Positions 46,041 through 56,813 of a stretch of DNA of 64,000 bases are shown piece after piece. Source of the DNA: Isoetes taiwanensis (lineage: Eukaryota; Streptophyta; Lycopodiopsida; Isoetales; Isoetaceae); NCBI GenBank assembly GCA_021234155.1, contig JAJEKV010000044.1:11988803-12052802 (forward strand). The letters run 5' to 3'. A program made the position numbers and the translations under genes. Position 1 is the first letter of the stretch. Each line of letters begins with the position of its first letter. Below the pieces are notes generated by a model. The model had not been told where the DNA came from. It ran no database searches and saw nothing but the letters and a program-made list of their open reading frames with translations.

Positions 46041-46075
46041 CATAAAAAGTGTCCCCCAGGTACACGCTTTCACCC
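46041..46075 (-). repeat. Right terminal inverted repeat
   Basis: Read on minus: GGGTGAAAGCGTGTACCTGG, then GGGACACTTTTTATG. The first 12 bases are identical to the left end. Confidence 0.65.
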
Positions 46076-46399
46076 TGATCTCATATTTGGCGAAAACAGG
46101 GGAAGAGATGAATTCTTGGCCGGATTGCTCTATGTCTGATCGAATTGCGTGAGCCTGCTATATAATCTTGATAATCCAACTCGTTCAACGGGATTATGGC
46201 TGCAAGTTGGACGAATAAGCGACACTTGCCACACGTTGGGAGGCAAAAATGGGACAGTGAGGAAATGGAGTTTGGTACCACAAGGTATGGTACATCCGCG
46301 AGAGTGGGCAACCCCACCCTATATGTATTAATTCAAGAAAAATTTAGAGTACTACACAAGACAAGGTAACTCTCAAAGATCAAACTACAAAACAACTTT
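46076..46399. other. Right flank of the TIR element
   Basis: Should continue the DNA left of 38804 (the pogo-like gene's upstream side) if the nesting is right. No gene is recognised. A 78-codon minus frame (46081-46317) has no family signature. Confidence 0.4.
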
Positions 46400-46630
46400 C
46401 TACAATTCTCCAATATGTCTGTCCTTTGCATTCACCCATTCCTTATAAACAGATGACCAATCAACTTCTTCCATATTCTTCGGATCGTTTAATGACATAA
46501 ACATTAACAGGTCTAAACTTTTAAAGCTCAATCTACTTCTATTATCATATTTGATGCTCATCAATTTTGAGAAACCCCTTTCACATTCCACTGTAGAGAT
46601 CGGATCACCAAAATCATTTGCCATAACTTC
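46400..46630 (-). pseudogene. hAT transposase dimerisation-domain fragment
   Basis: The minus frame reads GDPISTVECERGFSKLMSIK, YDNRSRLSFKSLDLLMFMSL and N. This is the hAT C-terminal dimerisation region (S-T-x-x-C-E-R-x-F-S...N...K...R..L....L..L), found in the ZMYM/ZNF862-like branch. The catalytic part upstream is missing, so only the last ~75 codons remain. Confidence 0.75.
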
Positions 46631-46849
46631 TTTATTTTGGGATAATTGATTTCTTATTATAAATTTTCAATTTCTTGCTTTTTACTCTAATATATGCAAT
46701 AATGCTATATTTATTTTTACTATTGACTTTTTTTATGCCACTCTTATTCATAATGGTTGTGATTTTTTCCCCCTTATTTTGAAGGAGAAAGTACCTATTT
46801 AAGGGTGGGCAGGCTATGAAAGCTAATCACTGCCCTCCCACATTGTTTG
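46631..46849. other. AT-rich spacer
   Basis: Nothing recognisable. Confidence 0.5.
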
Positions 46850-47280
46850 CAACTTTATTGGCACCATCCAATTGAACATATGACACATCCCACATTGAAT
46901 GCGGCTACGTTGGCACCACATTATAGGACTAACATTGGCAGCATATGATTGGATATATGACATATACCCCTACATTGTATGTGACTACACTGGCGCCCTC
47001 CAATTGGACATATGACACATACCCCACATTAAATGAGACTATATTGGCATCATCTGATTGCACATATGAGATATAGCCAATATTATATGCAACTACAGCA
47101 GCATCTGATTGGACATATGACACACACACCACATTAAATGCAATGACATTAGTAGCATCTGATTGAACATATGATACACACCACACATTGAATGCGACTA
47201 CAGTGGCAACATTTGATTGAACACTAAGTGCGACTACATTGGCAGTATCTTATTGAACATTGAATGCGGCTACATTGGCA
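46850..47280. repeat. Minisatellite, ~50-58-bp units
   Basis: Seven or so imperfect units of the form ACATTGAATGCGGCTACATT, GGCA-CATCTGATTG, AACATATGACACACACCCC. Phrase starts at 46876, 46951, 47009, 47062, 47112 and 47167 give spacings of 50-75 bp. One further unit lies at 47936-47985 beyond the inserted DNA, and a single unit lies at 33750. The periodic minus-strand reading frame (repeated YVQSD) is a by-product. Confidence 0.85.
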
Positions 47281-47328
47281 AAGATCCCCGATCGGTTATC
47301 GGACGTTCAATCTCGGGAAGGGAAGGAT

Positions 47329-47833
47329 TGTTACGACTTTACACCAGCTCGAGGAGCGACTCAGGCTCAACAAAATATAACTCAGTATACCCTATGAGTA
47401 GGGTGATAGGCTATATAGCTTATAAGGGGAATTGTAAATAGTAGCTAAGTCTAGCTATCCAAGGGTCTTTAAATGAAAACATATGGTTGATAACAAGGCA
47501 TTGACAACGAACAATCTGCTGAAAATACCTAGCTGACGGCAGAGCATTCAGGAGACCCAAACATATCTGTTGATGTCTACCTAATAGAGGTCGACTTGTC
47601 TATTCATAGCCATATCCATCCCTTTTCCACTCGAATTACCTTTTTCCTTGGATATTCTTACAGCGAACGGCCATGCCTGGAAAAGGGATTTACTTCTGTA
47701 TAAATATAAGAAGAGACCTCATTCTTGAGGCATTGGACCTAGCACATCCTTCAGTCTTCGCCTTCTTATAGCCAAAGTCGATCTGTATTTCATGCCTCAA
47801 TTAGATACACATCTTAAGAAGTCTTGTTGTTCA
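47329..47833 (+). repeat. Candidate solo LTR
   Basis: A 505-bp segment begins TGTTACGAC, ends TTGTTCA, and is flanked by GGAT on both sides. It contains TATAAATATAAG at about 47699 and interrupts the minisatellite. No PBS or ORF adjoins. The ends are a judgement call, and the direct repeat is only 4 bp. Confidence 0.4.
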
Positions 47834-48019
47834 GGATAAAGATTTCCTGAGTTCTGAGCTGCTCCTAGGAATTGGATCTAGATCACTTAATATTTTCCTT
47901 GTTTGATGCTTTAGATCCAAGGTTTGTCACACATTCTACATTGACAGTATCCGATTGAACATATAACACACACCTCGCACCAACATTACTTTGTTGGATC
48001 CTAATCCAACCACCTTATA

Positions 48020-48105
48020 TTAGATGTGGCACTGGTTGACCTCGAACTGGAGATATCTTTTAGGACTAGTCTATTACCACTAGACCAAATACACAGACTC
48101 AAAAA
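48020..48105 (-). repeat. tRNA-like (SINE-type) sequence
   Basis: The minus strand reads TTTGGTCTAGTGGTAAT, similar to a Pol III A box, and about 35 bases later CCAGTTCGAGGTCAAC, similar to a B box. It does not fold as a clean tRNA and has no intact acceptor stem. A tRNA-derived SINE head or a tRNA pseudogene fits best. Confidence 0.45.
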
Positions 48106-48437
48106 GCTAATCACTACACCAATTTGTAAATTAGATTTATCAAATCCCAAACAAAGGCTAATATTTCATTAGTTAGAATACCACATTTGGCTTATTGAGC
48201 TCGCCTCCCAACCGAGTCTTTAGTAGTCTTCCAAGGTAAAGGCATTTAAAGCAAAGCAATTGGATTGTACTAAATGATTACGTTGATTCCGATCATGTTA
48301 GACCACTTCCTGAGCAGCTTGCATTAGTTATATTTAAATTACTTAAAACCATTCAACTTAATGCTAACTAGTGATAGTGCCTGGCATTGGCGGACTTTAG
48401 GAACTTATTTGTCACGAAATATTAGATTTGTTGTAAT
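48106..48437. other. AT-rich spacer
   Basis: No feature seen. Confidence 0.5.
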
Positions 48438-48775
48438 GTGGAAATCAAGAAAAGGAAGCATAATGGTTGGAGAATTTTAGATAATGGGGTTAGGATGCAA
48501 GGAACATCAATCACACCGAAGAAAAGGAAGCATCATGATTGGAGAACTTTAGTAGATAATGGGTTTATAGATAATAGGGTTAGGATGCAAGGAACATCAA
48601 TCACACCAAAGAAGCATTAATCACACCCAAAAAAGCATATGATTGGAGAATCACAGGGTGAGAATGCAAGGAACATCAATCACACCAAAGAAAAGGAAGC
48701 ATAATGATTGGAGAGCTTTAGATAATGCGGTTAGAGTATAAGGAATATCAATTACACCAAAGAAGAATTTGCTTG
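48438..48775. repeat. Minisatellite, ~80-90-bp units
   Basis: Four imperfect units with GAAAAGGAAGCATAATGATT, GGAGAACTTTAGATAATGGG and GTTAGGATGCAAGGAACATC, plus AATCACACCAAAG. Units differ by internal indels. Confidence 0.85.
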
Positions 48776-49582
48776 GAAAATCACAAAGGATCTATAGACC
48801 ACTCTAGGCTGCACTAGAGTCCTCCTTGTCATCGCAAACCCATCCCAAAAGGATTACGCAGTGCATGCATTGAACCTCCCCCTCTCACCACATAGTTGAA
48901 CCCCCCAGCCCCCTCCCCTCCCCCAAAAAAAAAAAAACCACTGAGGGTGGGCATTGCTTATATTTCAATATCATACTATGGTCTAGTTGAGGCTCTTAGA
49001 ACCCCTTAGCTCCTTGAACCTTTGCTACCCATCCAACTCCCTCTCTCCATCAAGCTTCTAGACCCCTATATTACTCATGGCAATTCCAGTGATAGAAGAG
49101 CCAGATGAGCCCGGCATCCCCTCGACCTATCCCACAGGCATGTCAATGACACTAATACATAGTCCCCACCACCGCAGGCAGGCATGGCATCTAGACTTCT
49201 CTTGATAAAGTACATAGAGGCAATATCCATGCACAGAATAAATGATACGGGTAAAGTTGACAGATGTACACTGAAAAGATAAGCACGAGCAAAGACCTGT
49301 GCAACTAACATGGCCCTCTAGACACAGAGCAGACACACTCCAACCTAATAGCAAGCTGGACCTATTCACCATCACCATCGCCACTAGACCAGACAATTGA
49401 GGAGCACTGGAAACAAGTTCAGGTGATGGCAGAATCCAACACAGTTAGGATTGCTTGCTTAGAGAAGAAGTACAGACATTTTATGCCCAACTTTCTCAAA
49501 AAACCTTTTGTAGGCTCTGTGGCTACGGATATCAACTAACAGAGCCCACCAAGTCACGTAATATGGCAGGCAGCTAATTCAG
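48776..49582. other. Intergenic DNA, possibly LINE-derived at its end
   Basis: A C-rich run and 12 A residues lie near 48900-48940. The 49400-49580 part is collinear with the upstream side of the LINE endonuclease but too degraded to translate. Confidence 0.4.
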
Positions 49583-50305
49583 ATGTGCGGCATCTTTGAC
49601 TTGGTCATCTGCAATGGTTTGGCCCAATGGCCATTATCTGCTGGCTACACCTGCAGACAAGAAAACCAAAGAGGGAGCTCCAATGTCATGGTCTACACTC
49701 TAGTAGCTGAACGAAATCTGCGCCTGATCACCTACTTTAGAATTGGCATATACAACAGAGATGAGGAAATACAACAGAGATGAGAAAATAGACTAAGCGA
49801 GGGGGTCACTTTCGGGGCCTCCAGCATCTCGCTAATGGCAAGGTGGCTGACGTGGAGGAAATGCAAGAAGGGCCCTCTCGCAGGGTAGTTACCATCTATA
49901 GGAGGGTTCAACTCTCTCTTTGCAAAATTGATGGCCAACATTTTGGAGCAATAATTGATGATATGGGCGAAGGAAATAAAGGTGCAAGCCCCACAGAGAC
50001 AGGGTTTAGGCCTCGACACTTTACCATTGATCACATCTTCACACTACGCATCTTGGTTGGGGATAGCAGAAATCAACGATAGGACCTCTATTGCTGCTTT
50101 ATTGACTTTGCAAAGGCTTTTGACACTATGCCTTACAAAAAGTTGTGGGAGAGATTAGGACATTTGGAAGCCTCTATAGACTTGCAAAATGCGGTATATA
50201 GACTATATGAGACTTGCTTAGGCCAGCTGACACCGGCAAGACAACTTGTCAAGAGCAGTATTGAAGTCCGACAAGGATGCCCGCTTTCTCCAACCATTAT
50301 TTAAT
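49583..50305 (+). pseudogene. LINE ORF2 fragment: endonuclease end and start of RT
   Basis: The plus frame IFDLVICNGLAQWPLSAGYT followed by YFRIGIYNRDEE is the same endonuclease region as at 440-240 and 11560-11230 (minus). Near 50010-50300 the frames read GFRPRHFTIDHIFTLRILV, then DLYCCFIDFAKAFDTMPYKK with LWERL, and SIEVRQGCPLSPT. These are LINE RT motifs (GFRxxxSTxDHIF, FIDFxKAFDxxxxxxLW, VRQGCPLSP). The piece between (the linker with GKAPG) is absent. Frameshifted and truncated. Confidence 0.8.
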
Positions 50306-50339
50306 CTCGTACTTATATGTAGATGGAATCATCAGAGCT

Positions 50340-51117
50340 TAGATACAAATCATTTTCAAATCTTTGTTATTTGTTTTATCTAGGGTTTTAATTACCTAAA
50401 ACGAAAAGTGCGAAAAGGTTTGACATCCAAACCTTCATTTGTTAAAAAAGAAAACTGGAAGAAGTTTCGAGAATTGGCGAAGGTGAAATGCCCCATGAAG
50501 AAATTAGCGGCATCTCAAAAAAAATCCATGTATGGGTCAGGTGGGATAGATCGAACATCTCCAATTATGTGAGTACTTCTTATTTTTTGAAATCAAGTAT
50601 GTATATGATACTTATAAGTATCTCTAATATGCCTACTTTAGGGGTTATCCTAGTGAGAAAGTCACTTCTACGACTAAGAAAATTGGAGAATGGAAGAAAT
50701 GTATCAAACGCGCGAGTGATGAAGGAAGTATATTTCCAAAAACAAAGGTACAATTGGGTTAGTTGCCATTAGCTCTTTTATTTAATTATCTTGTAGTGCA
50801 TGGCACAAGATTACGTAGGTAAGGCATTGTCTCAGCAATAGATCTCAAGAGAAAAGCTATTGCGCAAGTACCAGATAAGGAGAATGAAAAGACTGTGCGT
50901 ATAAGTGATTTAGCTAGGTTGTTTATGCTTATAACTTCTAAAATTGTAGCCTAACTTTTTCTCCTTCATGCAGTTGGATATAGACGGATCATCAAGCAGT
51001 AGTGGCAGTGAAAATAAATCCAGTAGTGACAGTGAAGATAGTACATTTACTAGTGAAACGGAGGAGGTTGAAATTGATGAATACATTTGTGCTGTTTCTT
51101 TTCTGAGAGAACCATAA
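50340..51117 (+). pseudogene. Multi-exon ORF with Trp/Lys-rich start and acidic Ser-rich end
   Basis: Exon-like pieces with splice borders read: GFNYLKRKVRKGLTSKPSFV plus KKENWKKFRELAKV (after TTATCTAG, before GTGAGT at 50571); GYPSEKVTSTTKKIGEWKKC plus IKRASDEGSIFPKTK (50643-50747, before GTACAA); GIVSAIDLKRKAIAQVPDKE (50825-50897); LDIDGSSSSSGSENKSSSDS plus EDSTFTSETEEVEI and a stop (50973-51117, after CATGCAG). The W-K-x-F start resembles plant CACTA-associated proteins (transposase_24), but that match is weak. No upstream start was found. It could be a 3' fragment of a gene or transposon protein. Confidence 0.4.
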
Positions 51118-51184
51118 ACAGTTTATGTGCAATTTTTGTTTTAAATGTTGTGAAGTAATCATGGTAATTGAGACTGCTTTTATG

Positions 51185-51790
51185 TTTCCACAAATATGAA
51201 AAGTAAATATCTAAATTTTTAACAAAAGTATTGACTATAAGGGTGTCAAAAATGAATGGCAAACAAGTGACTTAAAGTTGACAAAAGAAATGATAACAAA
51301 GTGTCAAAAAAAGGGCTTAAAATATGACAAAAAGGTGACTAAGAATTGTTAAAAAAAACATTGACCTAAATGACCCAAATATAAAAATAAAAAAATGATG
51401 ACAAAAACATGTCAAAAAACAACTTAAAATATGACCAAATATGTGATAGAAAAATGCCACAAGAATGATAAATATAACCTAATGTATGTTAAAAGATAAC
51501 AAAAAGTGCCAAAAATAACTAAAAATAGGATAAACTAGTGGTCAATTAATTGCCAAAAAATGATAAAATTTGACAAAATATGTGTCAAAGTATCGCCAAG
51601 AAAAGTGAAAAAAAGGGGCATGAATGATGACAAAATATTCGTCAAGAGTTTGACACAAAAGATGACAAATAGGTGCCAAAGAATTGCCAAAAAAGCGATA
51701 AAAAATGATCAAGAATATAACACAAAAAAAGACAATAAATGTCAAAAAATAATCATAAAATATGACAAAATATGTGTCAAAACATCGCTA
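51185..51790. repeat. A-rich tract with recurring TGTCA/TGACA words
   Basis: Dozens of short phrases such as ATGACAAAA, GTGTCAAAA and TGCCAAAAA recur at irregular 10-30-bp spacing. TGTCA and TGACA are reverse complements. The unit is not a clean tandem repeat, and the frames across it carry no domain. Confidence 0.7.
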
Positions 51791-51839
51791 CCAGATTCGG
51801 CTCCATCTTCACAGGGATCACATTAATTAAGTAGAGGTT

Positions 51840-54800
51840 GGACTAATTGGGCCTCTCTTTATCGGACCAACCTTTGAGTTGGTTTGCCCCTTTTCTAGAG
51901 AGAGGGGCTCCCATGTTGCAAAATTTTACAACATTTACTGCTCAACTTGAGGTATGTTATAGAGACATTGATCAGTAGCACACAATAATTACCAAGCTTG
52001 GCAGCCTCAGACAAGGTTCTCGTCTCGCTTTGATTTACACTTCAGAGTTCTGACAGATTACCATAGATACATCATGGAATGATGCGATCCTTCAAGATTG
52101 TTTTGGCTTTGCGAGGATGTGAAGGATATGTTTCTGACCATGGAGGATTACAGAACTTGAATGAAGCTATAAAATTGTAGTTTGTTATGATAACTGGCTG
52201 CTTGAACGTAAGTAAAAAAGACATAGTCAGGTCGTCCCATGTCGCACGAGAGCCTGTAGCTACACCTATCCCGGTTCCATCTGTTGAGTCTAGCAGTCTC
52301 AGTGAGCCTATGCAGACTGATTGCGCTATTGTTCAGGTTCTCTTGTCTACAATGGAGACGCAGCATCAAAAGGTTGCTAATCTATGCCTTTATCGTGGTA
52401 GGGTCAGACACATTGCTCGAGTGTGCCTTGTTCAGCAAATTTCTAGTCCATCAAAAAACTTCAAGGTCCGATACGAGTAGTATGAGTCTCTCGACAGCTG
52501 GCTGCTGGCTGACATTTATCAGGCTTCTTCTACATCTGACAAAGGGGTTATTCCTCATGATAAGGCCAGTAAAGATTTTTTTATCTCAATACTATTGGAG
52601 TCGAAGGCTTGAAGGTTAGATGCTTTGCTACAACTCAGTAATGGTGTGAATGTTTGTTCTATGGAATATCATGTTTGCTTCTAAGCACGTCCCTATAATC
52701 AAGCTTCAGCATCCCAGTTCTTTTGATATGATTGATGGATGTGAGATCTCCTCGGGCGCAGTCACATAATGTACTGTTTAAGGGAGCTTCTTGTAGCATT
52801 TTCTTCAATCTCATTGCTAGCCCACATGTGCCGATAGACTTGGATCTTTTTGGGCTTGAGTGTTGCATAATTTACAAATTGACGGGCGCTCTAGATTGTT
52901 CCTCATGTCATGTTTTAGTTCTTATTTCTGCTCCAAATCCTGATCTTGTTGCCATCTCTGCTTCAGTTCTGTCCCCGATATTGCATGTTCCAAACATTCT
53001 AGTTCATGCACATGGCTCTGCTCATATTCCCATTCTCGTAGATGTCATATCTATCTCTGTCTCTGATCCTGATCTTGATCTTGCATCTGCTTCTGTTTTG
53101 GCTTCTGCTTCATTTCATGTTCTTGTTCCTGTCCAGGTTTCTATTTTTGTGGAGGCTTCTTCATCCCAATCATGCGCCCTCAGTTATGTATCTCAAATAT
53201 TTCTCTTCACAAGTTTTTCAAATCTAGAAGGCAAGGCCTCATCAATATTTACAATTCAAGTTCATCCGTCGACTAGCTCTGCTTCATTGAAGTTTGCCCC
53301 TATCCTTCCTGATAAGTACAATGGTTTTGCTTATTTTTTTTATAAGGTCAAAACCAACAAACTTTGGGGCATTATCTATATGACTACCCCACCATATGTT
53401 CCTATCTATGGCTTTGCAGACTTACATTGAGGCAAATCTGGTGACTTGATTTATCTAACATCCTCAGTCACCTGCAAAATCTTTCCTTGTCTACAAAAAG
53501 GATGACTCTTTACGGTTGGTTGTAGATTACTACAGCATCAACAAATCACAATCTGCAATTAATCTTCTTTCGCTTTGACTCCCGAGTTCCTTGAGCGTCC
53601 ACAAGGCGTATAGCACTACACTAGGATTGATCTTCATAACAGGTAGAATCTTATTCAGATCGAACCGAACTCGGTGGTCACATTACGGTCATACCCTTCC
53701 GCCTTATCAATGCTTCAACAGTTTTTTGACACATGGGCTAGTGATGTCTTTCTAGTCTTTGGACCTCTTTATTATCATTTCTTTGGATGATATTGTTATT
53801 TACTCAAAGACTCTAAGGAAGCATGAGGAACATATCAGGAAGGTTCTTCAAAAGCTGGGATAACATGGACTTTATGCCAAGCTAGAGAGTAGAGTGTCAG
53901 TTCAAGAATATGATTTCACAACGATTTGTCCTCCCATATCAAATCCGAGACATTATTCGACAGGCATGAAGGCCTCGGAGGTTATTTTAGTATTGATAAC
54001 ACAGCCTGTAGAATTTTTTTGATAAGATATTATTGGCCCACGCTCTATAAGGATGCTCAAGCTCATGCTCGCCAATGTGATGCTTGTCAATGAAGATGAA
54101 GACCCACAATCCGTGATGCTCTCATGTTAACACCAGTTGCCATGCCACTTCTGTTTAGCAAATGAAGGATGGATTTTGTTGGGCCTATAGATCCTACATT
54201 CAGAAACACCCATGCTCAATACATTCTTCTTATCATAGATTATGCCACTAAATGGACAGAACAGACAATATGACTGCCACCAACAATCTATTCATGCACA
54301 TCATCGTGCATTTTGAATGCCCTACAGAATTTGTCAGTGACCATGGAGTTCACTTTGTGAATCATACTATCAAGAAACTCGAGGACTATTTGCATATTCT
54401 CCATCGAAAGAATATGTCTTATTGTTTTCGAAGTAATGGCTTTGCTGAAGTAATAAAATACCCATCACGACCTTTAAAGAGATCTGTGCTACTTTTCCAC
54501 AAAGATTGGCATGAAAAGTTTAGTACAGTTTTATAGGCTTGCTATTGGACAAACACCTTTTAACTTAGTTTATGATCAAGAGGCTTAAGTGCCTTTTAAG
54601 TATATTCTACCATCACTCCCTTTCAATTTGCAACCGCAAGAGATCCGTCTACTGCTCTTCAAAAACAGGTGTATTAATTACAACAACTCGATGAGCTTTG
54701 GCATGATGCCTATCTCAGAATTCTCACAGGCAATAATTGAGAAAAACATGGCAGGATTGCAAATTCAAGACAAAAGTATTTCAACAAGGAAATTTAGTTT

Positions 54801-54905
54801 TCTTTATGATTCACATTACAAGACACATCCTGAGAAATTTACATTTCTTTCGTTGGGACCATATGAATCATTCAAGTTGTGCAACCTAGTGTGTTTCAGT
54901 TAGCA
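51840..54905 (+). pseudogene. Decayed Ty3/gypsy element (related gag, integrase of a different type)
   Basis: Gag: LSWFAPFLERGAPMLQNF and SLRQGSRLALIYTSEF, related to 13149. Zinc knuckle remnant CLYRGRVRHIARVC (52385). Pro/Val linker region 52730-53300. RT: PDKYNGFAYFFYKVKTNK, IDLH and SLDDIVIYSKTL (53780-53815; Ser in place of Tyr). Integrase: YYWPTLYKDAQAHARQCDAC, then MDFVGPIDPTFRNTHAQYIL plus LIIDYATKWTE, and ITINNL-type broken core to 54600. RNase H is missing between RT (about 53930) and the integrase finger (about 53960). No LTR was recognised on either side. Confidence 0.75.
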
Positions 54906-56813
54906 AAGTTGAGTAGTACTCCTTATCTTCTTTGGTTAATAGAATTTTCCTAAAAAAAATTAAACGCAGACGACAAAAATTGCCGCACACGATACAAGTC
55001 CACATTAAAATTGCTCGCCGGAGAGAAGAATAGAGAAATGTAGAGCAAATGTCTTTCTCTTAGCAAAAAATTTGGCCTTGACCGCATTGGTTCGGAGCCT
55101 GAAATAAAACTGGTCTTCCCTAGGAACAACTTTATGTTGGAACAACTACTGCATGCCTAGGGGGCCTCTGGACCATTGCATGTTATGCTTATTTTTCCGA
55201 CGTAAACCATCGGAAGGCGAAATTCCTTGATGTTGATGTTTCTTTAAAATAGGTTAATTTCCGCTCTGGGGTTTCTCGGCGGCGCCGCTTAGAGTGCCGC
55301 CACAAGTTTATTTACTGCTCTACTGTTACACAGATTACACTGTTTTTTACAAAGTTATTTACAATAGTGAAAACGAGATTTCATCATTGATCATAAAAAA
55401 ATTACAGATTTATGTGATTGATGATACTGATCAGAGAGCAATCACTTCAAAAAGGGTTCACTTCAGAGTTTTTAAGATCAAAAATTTTTTGAAATCATGT
55501 AAAGATTCAAAAACAAGACACATGCACGGATACCATAATTTCAGCTGCTACTCCAAATAGGCATTCAATCTGGCAAATTTCTCCGTTATAACTTCATTCC
55601 GGCAAACTCCAGAGTTGTCAACTTCCCTATCTTGAATAAACCTCTGCTGGCATGGGCAGATTCGGCAATCTCTTTCCCTACGAGATAAAAGTTCAAGAAA
55701 TACAAAATGCATCCATTTTTAGTCGACATAGCCCAAAAAAACTACAAAAAATCACTCCTATTAGACACATGGTTCGAGAAAACATGAAAGATCATACAAA
55801 ATTTGACATGCAGACCTCGTAAACTCCAAAAAAGTATCTCACAACCCCTGTGAATTACCGACCTCCAACGGCCCAAGAACTCAGGTAAACAACAAGCGCA
55901 AACTCCGAACTCCGGCAATAAACATCTACCACAGAAAAGTTGAAAAGTGTCATATACCACAAAAAAACCCACTCGGACCTCCAGAACGTCTCTAAACATC
56001 GGATTTGAGCAAGCATCGCCATCAAAACTCCAAAAAATCTACCACTTACCATAGACCACCAAAACTTGTTCCAAAACTATCAAGAAGTTGTTCAAGATAT
56101 ACCTCTGACCTCTGGCAACTCGAAAAACAAGAGTTATGGGCAAGCGCCTGGATGACGACGAAGATTGCCATCGCCATAGCCGAGCTCAAAAGGGGCGAAA
56201 AAATGATGCCAAAAAGAAAAACATCATTTATTTTATTTTTTCGAATGGCCGGAATTTTGTCTTCCGGTGGCTTACGTGAGGGAGTCTGCCGGTCATCGCG
56301 GTTTCTGGCCGTAAACTGGCAGGCACCGCCAGGTAACTGCTCTGACTGGCAGGTTCCCTAGCACGTACAAGGCCATTTATCATAAAGAAAAATGTAAAGC
56401 GAAACATACCTGACCTGAATAAGCATCTTTGTAAGACATACAAATATCTTCCTCCAGTTGAACCCATCAAGACAATGCCCTTTTTTGTTTTTGGGGTTTA
56501 GCAGAGAAATAAATAGACCATAACAATGCACTTCTGGCCATCTGCCATAGCTTGTCTATGCGATTATCGCAATGCAGGTATAAAACACTAATGAAGCCAT
56601 CCAGAAAACTTTGTTCTCGCACAGCCTTTTTTCCGTTGAATTTTTCTTCTTTTAAGCATGGGCCTCAAATCTAATAATTGCCTTATCACTCTGTGTTCCC
56701 TTCTTGTCACCTTAATCATTCTTCTGCTTTTTCAACTTATTGCATGCCCTGGCCCTTCCCTGCTGCATCACTTACATGATTTTGAAGAGTTAACGTTGTA
56801 CTCGTATGCATAA
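54906..56813. other. Intergenic DNA downstream of the PPR gene
   Basis: No gene supported. Minus frames at 55742-56052 and 56228-56470 have no motif. The part nearest 56813 shows no recognisable E+ or DYW domain remnant of the PPR protein. Confidence 0.5.

Larger units (their letters stand above)
38804..46075 (-). mobile_element. 7.27-kb DNA transposon with TIRs and an unassigned Cys-rich transposase
   Basis: The ends are inverted: the left end begins GGGTGAAAGCGTAGCCGGGG, and the right end read on the minus strand begins GGGTGAAAGCGTGTACCTGG, both followed by A.(G/A)CTTTTT. TGAT occurs just outside each end (38800-38803 and 46076-46079), a candidate 4-bp target duplication. The interior holds a minus-strand transposase (45850-42050), a plus-strand accessory ORF (39180-39905) and a PPR pseudogene. 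It sits four bases upstream of the pogo-like start codon. I cannot name the superfamily. Confidence 0.6.

Noticed and set aside
46850-48775. CRISPR-like arrays
   Set aside because: Units are imperfect and contiguous, without unique spacers of fixed length, and the genome is eukaryotic. They are minisatellites.
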